Shown: piece after piece, positions 8,938-17,833 of the stretch | How positions within the stretch are numbered: position 1 is the first letter of the stretch | How the letters are laid out: each line of letters begins with the position of its first letter | Assembly (NCBI GenBank): GCA_964035575.1 | Contig: OZ037879.1 | Span: forward strand, 1,178,001-1,242,000 | Direction of reading: 5' to 3' | Length of the DNA: 64,000 nt | Source of the DNA: Rhynchopus sp. YZ270_cl-10 | Lineage: Eukaryota > Euglenozoa > Diplonemea > Diplonemida > Diplonemidae | Notes under the pieces: model-generated | The model's database searches: none | What the model was told of the DNA's origin: nothing | The model's input: only the letters and a program-made list of their open reading frames with translations | Program-made: the position numbers and the translations under genes

Positions 8938-10738
8938 ATGGCAAAATATGGGTCCATTCTGTTGTGTGCCGTCTCTTGCGTCGGGACAACTGAATTTGAT
9001 AGATTTGTCGAAACGTTCTCCAAAACGTACCCTTCGTCCTCTTCTGCTGACGAAGCTAGGACACACTTTGCCGCTTCCATGCAAGAGGCTGAGGAGATGA
9101 CATCGTATAACCCTTACGCCAGCTTTGCTGTCAATTCTTTGTTTGATTGGAGTGATGAGGAGTTTACAGCGCTTCTTCAAGATCCGACACAATTTTCTCC
9201 AGAAAAATCGGAGCAAATTGATACCAACCTTCAAGCAGGCGATATGTTTACCTCAAACCAGGTGTCAAGGGCGCTGAAATTAACAAAGGGTGAAATTGAT
9301 TATCGTTCTACTCGAGTAACATCCATTCGGACTCAGGGGAAATGCAGCAGTGGGTATGCGCATGCAGTGGTGGCAACGTTGGAGGCGCATAGAGTGTTGG
9401 GTGGATGGCCTCTGGAAGAGTTGTCTGTCGCTCAGTTGTTGGAGTGCAGTGCGATGAACCAAGGGTGTACAGGGGGGACCCCAAGAGAGGCTTTAACGGA
9501 CGCGAGTGTAAAGAGATTGCACAGTGTTGTAGCCTATCCATGGATGGGGTCGGTGGGTGCTTGTAGGTTGAAGGCGATGAAGGGGAAGAAGGCGCGTGGC
9601 ATCGCAGGTGTGCAAGGGGTAGGGGACATCACAAAGAAGGAGCCGCAGATGCTGGCCTTCCTCGCGGAGTACGGTGCGTTTGTGGTGGGGGTGTGTGGGG
9701 AGTATCTGAAGACGTATGCGAAAGGAATTATAAGTGAGTGTCGTTGCAAGGCGGCGTCGCATTACGTAGCTATTGTTGGATCGGGAGTAGAGGATGGGGT
9801 GAGGTATGGGGCATTTATTTAAATTTGACCCTTTGATTAAATTCCGAAATTACCAATACCGCAAAAGACCTTACTTTCGGGGACATATCAATTACGTCGT
9901 TGTTCGCACCCCATGGCGAGTCTCTCCAGATTCCGGTCCAATCATCTGTTAGACCATTTGTCCTTCACGTGCACCATCGTGAAGAATGTTCCCTCGCAGG
10001 TTCCTCTAGTATCGCCTCCGCGGTATTCCTTTTGCTAGGGCGGAGGTCCACGAGGCTCTTCCACCGTGCACCACCGTCTCTTTGTTCTCAACAACCTTGT
10101 TCGTATCTAGCAGCTCCACCACGTAAGTGAAGAAGTTCTTCATCGTAAAGTACCTTACGATAGTACAGCCGGTGCAAACATGTGTAGGACATCGTCGATG
10201 CTGTCATTGCTGAGATGCGTGGCTTCGTTACTGATCCATGACCTTTGTATCAGCTTCATTGTTCTCCGCGAGCATGTGCACGACCCCCCCGTGCACCAGC
10301 GGAGGTGTACTCCGTCGTCACTCTCATTTTCTTTGCGATACTTAGCAAAGAGGGCTGCCTGGGATCGGACTTGGTGGTGCACTGCAGTCATTAACGTGTT
10401 GAAATACACACGTTCCACACGGTGAGCGTAATCCCTGCGGGTAGAATGCACCTGGCATTGCTGTAGGAAAAACAGGAATATTCTTCAGGGAATTTGTATC
10501 CCCCTGAAATCCTAAATCCTAATCCGCTATATAAATATCTGGGTAAAAAACGAAAACCCCCACCCCCCTTTGCAGGTATTGGATCGCGAAAAACTCCTGG
10601 GGCAGTGGCTGGGGGGAGGCGGGCTTCTTCAGAATGGAGTACGGAAAGAATGTGTGTGGCATCACTACCACGACACCTTTGTTTGGGATGGTTGAAATGG
10701 AGCCAGCGCGGGAAAGGGAGATGGAGCGCGGGTTGTAG
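8938..10738 (+). CDS. Papain-family (C1) cysteine-protease homologue lacking the catalytic cysteine
   Basis: Exons 8938-9803 and 10576-10738 join in frame (342 aa; 772 nt intron starting GTATGG and ending TTTGCAG). Residues 1-16 form a signal-peptide-like stretch. The propeptide resembles the I29 inhibitor domain ([12 protein letters not shown] ... FDWSDEEF). The mature fold is recognisable: Gln133 of the oxyanion hole ([12 protein letters not shown]), His275 ([11 protein letters not shown]), and, from exon 2, Asn295 in [18 protein letters not shown] followed by EYGKNVCGI. In papain the active site reads QGSCGSCWAF; here the second Cys position is Gly139 (GGG codon) while the first Cys is kept, so the nucleophile is missing. 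Such inactive C1 proteins are known elsewhere (for example TINAG-like). The frame and all other hallmarks are intact, so this looks like a maintained pseudoenzyme, probably in the endomembrane or secreted. The 3' exon was found by its NSWG motif. The intron carries an antisense open frame (10155-10451) of unknown origin. Confidence 0.9.
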
Positions 10739-10974
10739 CACAAAGGGAAAGGGATTCCCAGGGGAGAGACCCCTTTGTTTCGTTGCTTCCACTTTTAGTT
10801 AACGACCTGTAGGCACCGTGCCGGCATATTCAACCTTCATTTTCGCCGTTATTTGTTACATTTTTTATTTCTTTCCCTTTTCCTTCGTAACAATGGAGTG
10901 AGGGAAAAAAGGGGGTATCAGAACTCCAATACCACTGTATATATATATTTTTTTTTTTTTTTTTTTTTACTTGT

Positions 10975-11205
10975 TACTAGCCCTGGCGGCACGTGTTGTT
11001 CTGTGTGGGCTAGCCGGGTCTTGCGATCCGACTGGTACCTCTTTAACTCGTTGAGCGGGTTGACACATAATGTGAGTACCTCCCCTATCCCTGGCCGCTG
11101 TGGGGGCACAGACAGCACACCTTTCCCCAGGGTGTGGCGGGTCCGTTGTTGTGAACGCGGGGTCCGGTCTGACTTCTGGAGGGAGTCAGACCGGTATTTT
11201 CTACT
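10975..11205. other. Structured GC-rich segment, possible RNA gene or repeat
   Basis: It is set off from its surroundings by composition. It contains an 11-bp perfect hairpin, CCGGTCTGACT ... AGTCAGACCGG, near 11162-11194, and other potential stems upstream, and ends in an AT-rich run. No known RNA family was recognised and no coding capacity is evident. Confidence 0.3.
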
Positions 11206-11339
11206 GTATATTTAGACGCAATAAAAAAAAATGCGACACGGAACCTATCTCAGTAGGTGATTTAAAAGAAGAACCCCCTTTTCCCCATGGCGATTTCCTA
11301 AGTCATATACGCTACACTTTGGTGGGGTTTTTTTTCCTT

Positions 11340-11415
11340 CTTTCAGATGTAAACCACCGAAAATGGATGTAGGCAGGACTGCATGGTTGGGTGTCCACCT
11401 CGGCCGATCATTGTA
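11340..11415 (+). repeat. Dispersed repeat R1, 3'-truncated copy
   Basis: Matches the 5' half of R1 (CAGATGTAAACCACCGAAAA, then GGTTGGGTGTCCACCTCGG and ATTGTAC). The usual CACGAGAG ... TATTTCAA half is absent. Confidence 0.6.
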
Positions 11416-13125
11416 CTTGAGGGTGACAATCGTCTCTGTGACTTTGTAGTTCATTCTTGGGTGAAAAATGCTTTCTACGAATTGCATAATGTTTTCTCGG
11501 GGGTCATCGGAGGGTACGATACTCGGTTCTCAAATTCCGGCTGCTGGGGTCATTCTCCATTATGTTTGCCAGGATGTCCTGGCAGTTCGCATCCCCTGAA
11601 CTCAGGCTGAATCCTCTCCATGCACCGCAACAGAAGTGGGTGCTTCGCGTGCGTCGGCGCCATCCTTTGATGGGCTTGGCCCTAACGGAGATGCCGTTCA
11701 GCTTCATATCCTGAACCCCGTGGGTTTTCTGTTATACCCTGTACTCAGCAGGGAGCGTCTGTGCCCTCGTCATCGCCTTCACTTCACTAAGAGAAAATTT
11801 GGGGACAGCAATGAAATCGTTGACCTTCACTCATCACCTCTCTCTCTCACCCCTATTTTTTTCCCCCACCAATTTCAGAAAAAACCCCCCCACTACTCCC
11901 TCTACACAAAAAAAAACTACAGTATGCGACGCTGAAAACAAACACTTGACAAAAAAAACAAGAAAATCACCCCCCCCCCCCCCCCCCTTTAGGGAGCACA
12001 GCGAGGCCCTTTTTTCTGTAACACTCAACAAAAAATCATGAAAAAGTGTAAAAAAAATATCCGAAAACACAAAACCACCCCAGAAAACACATTTGTGGCA
12101 CTATTTCTTACTTTTTGATGCCTTTTGGCACTTTCCCCCCCGATTTTTTGACACTTTTTGACACGTTTTCACCCAATTTCCCCCTTCTCTGAGGGTATTT
12201 GATAGCAGGGCGATTTATAAAGAAATTCAAAAATTTAAAATAGTCCAAAACAAGAGGAAAAGTGGGGTTTTCCAGTCAGATGTGTGCACAGAGTGATTTC
12301 TGGGGGGTTTTGGGGCCAAAAGTCCAGTTTTTTCAATGTCTTCGCTGAAAATATTGAATTTTTTTTATACACAAAAACCACATTTTAGCCGGGAGGGGCC
12401 AACCGTTACACAACCGTTACACACCTTCTATTTGGACCTCCGGGCACCAAAATCGACCAGAAAATGGTTGTAAATACGATTTTTCAACCCCCATAAGGTA
12501 TCTAAGATCAACCCCGGGGGTATTGGTGCCTTCTATGGACGTTTTGTGGGCGATTTTTGGGTTTTGGAGTGACGAAAAGGCCTAAAAAACGAGGTAAAAA
12601 CTGCCCCCTTTTCTGTCTCATCCACTCAAATACACGCTCGGGCCCCAATCTGGACGCCCAAAAGCTTCGAAACCCACATATTTCCACTGCCGGACCTCAC
12701 CGGAGGGGACGTGGGGTGGTTTTCGGCACCTTAGAAGAAAAACTGTGCTCCCGGATCCATTTTTTTGAAAGCGTTACATTCCTAGAGGAAATCTTACTAA
12801 AATCTTACTATTTTCGGAGCCGTTTTTTCGAAAAAAAGTGATTTTTTTTCGAAAATAAACGCTCAGTTTTGGTTGTTTGGGGTTTCATTGGGCAGAATCG
12901 ACGAATTTTAGGCCACTTTGGGACCAGGTAGACCCACCTTGGCGGGTTTTATGACTTTTTTTCAAAAAATTCTTGAAAAAACACGAGCGTTACAGAGGGT
13001 CCTTAAGGATTTCCTTAAGGGCTGTGCCCCCTACCCCCCCCCTTTAGCCTCTTCTTCTTCTTTTTTTTTGAGTTTTGATTTGGCTTCCTTTAGACGCTGA
13101 ACTAAACTTGGACTGCGGTCACGCT

Positions 13126-14748
13126 ATGTCGGGTGATGGCACTTCGGTGCACCCTTTAGTTGCTTCTGCAGCGGCACTCGCAGATTCTGCTAAAGGGAAT
13201 GGGGATCGACCGACTGTATCAGCACTCTCTGCGTTTCTTGTTGAAATGCTGGCAGAGGGGAGGTGGTGCGATGTTGTGTCCGCTGCCTCAACCGCACTAC
13301 TGCAGCATAGTAGTACCAACACCCCACCGCCCCCAACTCCAGCGCTTTTGGCGATTGCGAGAGAGCAGCTTTCGTGCGCAAACGAATTTTTGGAAAAAGA
13401 GGATGGTGAGGTGTACCAACGGTACTGTAACGCAACAGAGCGATTGAATGGGATATTGGGTGTTTCTTCGAAAGGGAAGAGTGAAGGAACCGCGAAGGCG
13501 ACGTATACCGCGATGAAGGCGTTGTTAAGTAAAGAGGACGGAAGCAAAGCGGCGGCTGTGTTTATGAAGAAGAAGGAGCCGGTATTGCAGCGTGCGTCCC
13601 CATCGTTTCGTGAAATGCTAGCAGAAAGAGAGAAGGAGACGAAAGAAAAGCAAATTGATTTGGTGAATCAAAAAATTGCGCTTCGCTCCAAACTCTCCCT
13701 CCAAGAACAACTCTCCCGACACTACTGCGCATCTCGAGGCATTCTCCGTGTCGAACTCCGCTCTGTCAACCGAGTCCTTCCCCTTATCACTACGCTTCTC
13801 TCATTGTACCCCCCGTTGTGTACCAGAGCGGAAAGTGAAGACCGTCTATTCGTTTTATCCTGCAAGCTTAAGATGGAGCAGCGAAAAAAGGTGATCAGCT
13901 CTGATATGAATGTAGTAGAGGGGATTCAGAAGGGGTGTGATGATGTGCTGGTCCTATCTGAGACAGAGCGTGTTCTCAAACGCAGTGTTGATGCAGAAAC
14001 GAAGGAGGAAAAGGAGCGGCAGGCTGCGTTGCCGTCTTCGTTGTGCCCCTTTTCGATTCTCCCTACATTAAAAAAGGTTGCGAAAGGGGATGTGGTCGGG
14101 ACGTCGAATTTTGCGACAACAAAGACTGCGTTAGATAGATTCGCGGAAACCGAAAAGGAGCTGTCAAACCGTGCTGCGCGCACCCCTCTCGAACAGTACG
14201 ACAGCACCGACCTGTCTCCTATCTCCTGGATTGAAGAGATGCTTGCTTTGATAGGTGCCCCGGAGACTCCATCACCACCACCTTTGCCTGCAGAAGAAAG
14301 GGTCTTTGAGTTGTATCATTTGAGGGGGCGAAGTGGGAAAGGGTTTCCTTGTGTGGAGGGGGAGGAGGAGGAGGAGGAGGAGGAGGGGAAAGGGGTGTCA
14401 TCGTTGGTGCTGGCGTGTGAGGTGTTTGGGTGTCTGCGTGAGGCGTATGTGAACCGTGTGCATCTTCATGGGGTGTGTTGCATAGCAGGGGCGGTGTGTG
14501 TGAGTGTGGTGCGCTCCTCGCGCGCTGCGCAGCGTCTCGTTGTGGTGCGCAAAAAGGGCGAAGGAGGAGACGCCCTGCCGTCCCTCATGGCGAATGTGCA
14601 CCGCAATGTGATTAAACAGATCGTCGCAAACTCTGTTGTCAAAGCATCGCCAGCAAAGCGGCAGAGATCTTCGTTGGGTGCGCGGGACGCCTTCTTGAAG
14701 GAACGGCAAGAGCAGATCATGCAGGCACTCAAAAAGCAGGGGGTGTGA
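13126..14748 (+). CDS. Protein of unknown function (540 aa)
   Basis: A single open frame. The first ATG (13126) lies 32 bases after a pyrimidine tract and TTTAG. I recognise no family. The N-terminal third is Ala/Ser-rich and probably helical. A charged helical stretch follows near 170-210 (REMLAEREKETKEKQIDL), then a mixed alpha/beta-looking middle. An acidic Glu run of about nine residues sits near residues 423-431 (encoded at about 14360-14390). The C terminus has a basic stretch (SPAKRQRSS) that could act as a nuclear signal. There is no signal peptide or membrane segment. Next downstream is a hAT-like element 143 bases past the stop. Confidence 0.75.
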   Translation: MSGDGTSVHPLVASAAALADSAKGNGDRPTVSALSAFLVEMLAEGRWCDVVSAASTALLQHSSTNTPPPPTPALLAIAREQLSCANEFLEKEDGEVYQRYCNATERLNGILGVSSKGKSEGTAKATYTAMKALLSKEDGSKAAAVFMKKKEPVLQRASPSFREMLAEREKETKEKQIDLVNQKIALRSKLSLQEQLSRHYCASRGILRVELRSVNRVLPLITTLLSLYPPLCTRAESEDRLFVLSCKLKMEQRKKVISSDMNVVEGIQKGCDDVLVLSETERVLKRSVDAETKEEKERQAALPSSLCPFSILPTLKKVAKGDVVGTSNFATTKTALDRFAETEKELSNRAARTPLEQYDSTDLSPISWIEEMLALIGAPETPSPPPLPAEERVFELYHLRGRSGKGFPCVEGEEEEEEEEGKGVSSLVLACEVFGCLREAYVNRVHLHGVCCIAGAVCVSVVRSSRAAQRLVVVRKKGEGGDALPSLMANVHRNVIKQIVANSVVKASPAKRQRSSLGARDAFLKERQEQIMQALKKQGV

Positions 14749-14891
14749 TTTTGGTTACTCTGTCAGAGGGCATTGCTTTATTTTTGTTTGGGAAAAAAAG
14801 AACAGATTTTTTTACCAGGGTTTTTTTGTACTTTTTGTAGACGTGCTTTTCTGCACAGTCGGTCTTTTTTTATGTAGTAGTGGGTCTACGT

Positions 14892-15586
14892 CAGGGCATT
14901 ATATAGGTTTCGGGGGTTTTCGCTGAAACTCGGTCAAAACTCGGTCGAGCCCGGGCGCGCTTCGCGCGCCCGGGTCCTCACCTTAGCTCAAGTTGGGGGC
15001 CTCCGGCGGAATGTGAGAATTCCTCGGAGTTCGGCACTTCATTTATATTTGTGCCAGGCACACGTGGTACACGAATTATCAGTAACCTCAGTACATTCAC
15101 AAAAGAAACGGCGGTCATGGCACCCAAGCGAAGCCACGGTACGCAACATTTCTAAAAAATGTTGACATAAATGTCACTGTCGTTGGTAATTATCGTCAGT
15201 TTCCGTAAATTTTACTTCCATATTTTGCTGAAACAAAAGTTTCTGGCGAAGCCACGCAACATTTCAAAAAAATGCGCAGAAGGGTGGCTGCAAGCTTGCG
15301 CCGCAGGCGCACGGTACGCTACTTTTTTATTTTCGTCGTGCTGCATGCTTCGTTTTCCTTCGGCGTTTGACCAATCGAGTCGCGTTCTGGCTGTGACGGG
15401 GTCACTTTGTTCATGAGGCCATTTCTGGTCACTCTCAGAGGCTCGTGTGAGGTACCAAAGAAAACCGATTTTTTCCCCCAAGATTTATCATTTTTTTTTT
15501 TAAATTTGGCCTGACCGAGTTTTAGTTAAGGCTTGCTGTAAACTCGGTCAGGCTGACCGAGTTTTACCCCACTATATAATCCCCTG
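14892..15586. mobile_element. Non-autonomous hAT-like DNA element with 8 bp target duplication
   Basis: A 695 bp element whose ends are CAGGGCATTATATAG at left and the inverse CTATATAATCCCCTG at right, with further subterminal matches around ACTCGGTCA motifs (in several copies at both ends). It is flanked by identical 8-mers GTCTACGT (14884-14891 and 15587-15594). An 8 bp duplication with ends beginning CAGGG is the known pattern of hAT elements. Inside is a strong palindrome (CCCGGGCGCGCTT and its inverse, about 14951-14975). No transposase frame is present. Confidence 0.88.
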
Positions 15587-15629
15587 GTCTACGTAGTGAA
15601 AGGCACCATTTATTTGGCACGCCTTCTAT

Positions 15630-15700
15630 TGTTGACCGCAGGGTAGTTGTTGCTTGTCATCCAGGGCAGTGGGTCAGTCGGAGGTTCCTGTGTCAATAGC
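15630..15700 (+). repeat. Dispersed repeat R4
   Basis: TTGACCGCAGGGTAGTTG ... GTGGGTCAGTCGGAGGTTCC, a close match to 8278-8352. It begins 36 bases beyond the target duplication of the hAT-like element. Confidence 0.65.
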
Positions 15701-16130
15701 TATTCCTAAAAAAAAGTATCACACAGCATTTCTCATTTACATGAGAACAGGCGAGTGGAGGAGGGTGTACAGGCTGTTTTACCATCTCATCTGTCTGACT
15801 GACCGGTTTTCAAATTATCAACAAGACCCTCCCTTTTTTCCCCACCATTCAAAACCCCGGTGTGACCACCTGATTTTCCCCGTGCGTATAGGCGCCTGTA
15901 TGTGCCTATAAAAATATTCCTTAACACCTGTGTAAGGTTGCTGGTTCCCACCCTGCCACCCACCCACCCAGTAGTAGACCAGTGCAGTACTGGAGAACCC
16001 TGTTCCTCACGCAACTCCTCAGCCAGCGAGAGTTTCTTGCGATTTGCAATACAGGTCAAAACTCTCCTCCGCTTCCTCTTTCCTGGAACACTCCATCACA
16101 ACACATCAGGTACACATCAAATATCACAAA

Positions 16131-17000
16131 ATGGGTCGTTCCGAATCAAACCCGCATATGACGCGCAGTCAAAACAAAGAGCGCAAAGAGAAGATGCGGT
16201 TTGGGCAGATCAAGAAGTACCGCCGCAGCAAGCTTGGCGCCGAGAAGCAGAAGGAGCACGCCCTGCAGCAGCAGCTGGGGAGCCACCGGAAGGCGATTAT
16301 TCGGAGCAAGGTTATGGAACTGCAGAAGAAGAAGCTGGCGCAGGCGGAAGCCCTCAGGCAACAGGAGGCAAACAGCGACGACGACGACGATGACGACGAC
16401 ATGGAAGATGCATCTGACGACGACGCCAGCTCCGCCTCTGGCAGCATCGATGACGTCTTCAACGGGATGCAAGAAGAAACCTCCCTCCCCGCAAAAACCA
16501 CCAAAATCACCCCTTTCACCATCTCCGGAACCCGCTACAAGGTTGTCTCCCCAGGAGTCATTGTCCGCGAGACAGCCGACCTCGCTTCTCCTGCAGTCGG
16601 CCGCCTTGCTACCGACACTCCCCTTGACGTTGTTGAGATTGAAGGCAGAAGAGGCCGTATCATCAACCCCTTAGTAGGATGGGTCTCCCTCGAGGCGCAG
16701 GACCGTGCAATGATCTGCCAAAGGGATTACGAAGATTGGGAATGTGACGCAGAGTTTGACGTCGCAAATGACGACGACAACGACGAGCTTGGCGCGGAAG
16801 ATGACGAAATGTCGGACGACGCAATCATTGTCGACCGTGACGGAAACATCTGTGATAAGGATGGTAACCTACTCGACGCGGCAGACAAAAAGAAGGAAAA
16901 GAAGAAGCCAGGGAAGAAGGCACGCACTCCAATCAACCGCAACCGTGCAGCAGACCGGATGCGAAAGAAGGAGGAGAAGTACGGAGGAAAGAGAAAGTAA
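16131..17000 (+). CDS. Charged protein with SH3b-like central segment, unknown function
   Basis: A single exon, 289 aa, with good start context (aaaATGG). The N terminus is strongly basic and helical (RSQNKERKEKMRFGQIKKYR ...), then comes an eight-residue Asp run and a Ser/Asp-rich linker. Residues about 128-195 resemble a bacterial-type SH3 (SH3b) fold: YKVVSPGVIVRETADLASPA, then VGRLATDTPLDVVEIEG and a GWVSLE close. The C terminus alternates acidic and Lys-rich stretches (KKKEKKKPGKKAR). The basic-acidic design suggests a nucleolar or RNA-associated protein, but this is inference. No orthologue was recognised. Confidence 0.78.
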   Translation: MGRSESNPHMTRSQNKERKEKMRFGQIKKYRRSKLGAEKQKEHALQQQLGSHRKAIIRSKVMELQKKKLAQAEALRQQEANSDDDDDDDDMEDASDDDASSASGSIDDVFNGMQEETSLPAKTTKITPFTISGTRYKVVSPGVIVRETADLASPAVGRLATDTPLDVVEIEGRRGRIINPLVGWVSLEAQDRAMICQRDYEDWECDAEFDVANDDDNDELGAEDDEMSDDAIIVDRDGNICDKDGNLLDAADKKKEKKKPGKKARTPINRNRAADRMRKKEEKYGGKRK

Positions 17001-17124
17001 AATAAAAGTAAAATCTCTTTTCTCGGGGCACCTACACTAACGCCGACGATCAAAAATAAATAAGGTTAATAATAAACGAACGAGGGACAAGAGGAGAGCC
17101 CAGCAACGCTTTGTGCAACCATTT

Positions 17125-17236
17125 TGAGATGTCAACCACAAAAAAAAAAAAATGGACGTAGGATGACGCAATGGTTGGGGTACGGTCATGTACCAAGGTA
17201 ATACTGTTCACGAGAGGGGCTTTTGTATTTCAAGTC
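17125..17236 (+). repeat. Dispersed repeat R1
   Basis: Nearly full-length: GAGATGTCAACCAC, a 13-base A run, GGTCATGTACCAAGGTAATA, CTGTTCACGAGAGGGGC, TTTTGTATTTCAAGTC. It ends exactly where the palindrome begins. Confidence 0.75.
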
Positions 17237-17290
17237 TCATACTGTGGGTGTTATAACGTTATCGATAACGTTATACCACCCACAGTATGA
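17237..17290. repeat. 54 bp near-perfect palindrome
   Basis: The left arm TCATACTGTGGGTG TTATAA continues into CGTTATCGATAACG at the centre; the right arm mirrors it to CAGTATGA with one mismatch in 27 pairs. No clear target duplication was found, so it may be a fold-back element end or a cruciform or hairpin structure. Confidence 0.85.
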
Positions 17291-17833
17291 AGTTTGTTTT
17301 TTGTAAACACTGGCGTCGTACAGTGTACATAAAAACAATACAGTTTCTTTTTGGCAGTGAAGGGGGATTTTTTTTTTTGTCAATTTTTGTTGTAAAGAAA
17401 CATGCAGTAAACCTATCCTTTTTTTTTGCAGTGCATATTTTTCTTTCTCTCTTCTTTTTATTCCGAAGGACGATCAGTTTTCAGTAGACCACAAAAAAAA
17501 AAGGTTTTCTTTCTTTTTTCCCTTTCCCCCTTTCGCCCTCCTCCCCCGCCATCAAAACTACCTCTTACAGCTGCTCTTACAACATTTCTTTAAACACCAT
17601 GATTTCTATCTGAAACACTATTTTCCGTTTTTTCCTCCCTAAAGGGGAGGTTTGGGTGGGGCACCACCACCCATTCTCCCTTCATTTTTCAATTCTAACC
17701 ATCACTGAAGCTTAAGACGCGTTGGTTTAAGGGAAAATAACAAAAAAAAACCACCATAAAAAACGGAGGGATAAGGTAACTGCGTAGAGATCCTCTCTTT
17801 TTTGTGACTGACCTATCTCAGATTGTCAACAAA

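Larger units (their letters stand above)
10739..13125. other. Long gene-free spacer
   Basis: About 2.4 kb without a supportable gene. It holds a structured GC-richer segment (10975-11205), an incomplete R1 copy (11340-11415), a long C run near 11971-11987, and from 12080 on AT-rich unique-looking DNA with a short tandem (CAACCGTTACA twice near 12400). The end is a long pyrimidine tract ending CCTTTAG at 13093. Confidence 0.55.
14749..16130. other. Spacer with hAT-like element and R4
   Basis: Contains a 695 bp inverted-repeat element (14892-15586) and an R4 repeat directly behind it. The remainder (15700-16130) has no recognisable gene. CCACCTGATTTTCCCC near 15870 resembles the end of the 5303 element. 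An acceptor-like CATCAG at 16109 precedes the next start by 21 bases. Confidence 0.6.
17001..17833. other. Spacer with R1 repeat and large palindrome
   Basis: Holds an R1 copy (17125-17236) abutting a 54 bp palindrome (17237-17290). The rest is homopolymer-rich. CTATCTCAG at 17821 lies 12 bases before the next start. No gene is seen. Confidence 0.6.

Noticed and set aside
10155-10451. 98-codon antisense frame in the intron of the papain-like gene
   Set aside because: No recognisable family or repeat match; kept only as a note in the host gene entry.
16201-16723. Thr/Ser/Arg-rich alternative frames inside the 16131 gene
   Set aside because: Out-of-frame readings of Asp and Lys runs in the supported coding sequence.
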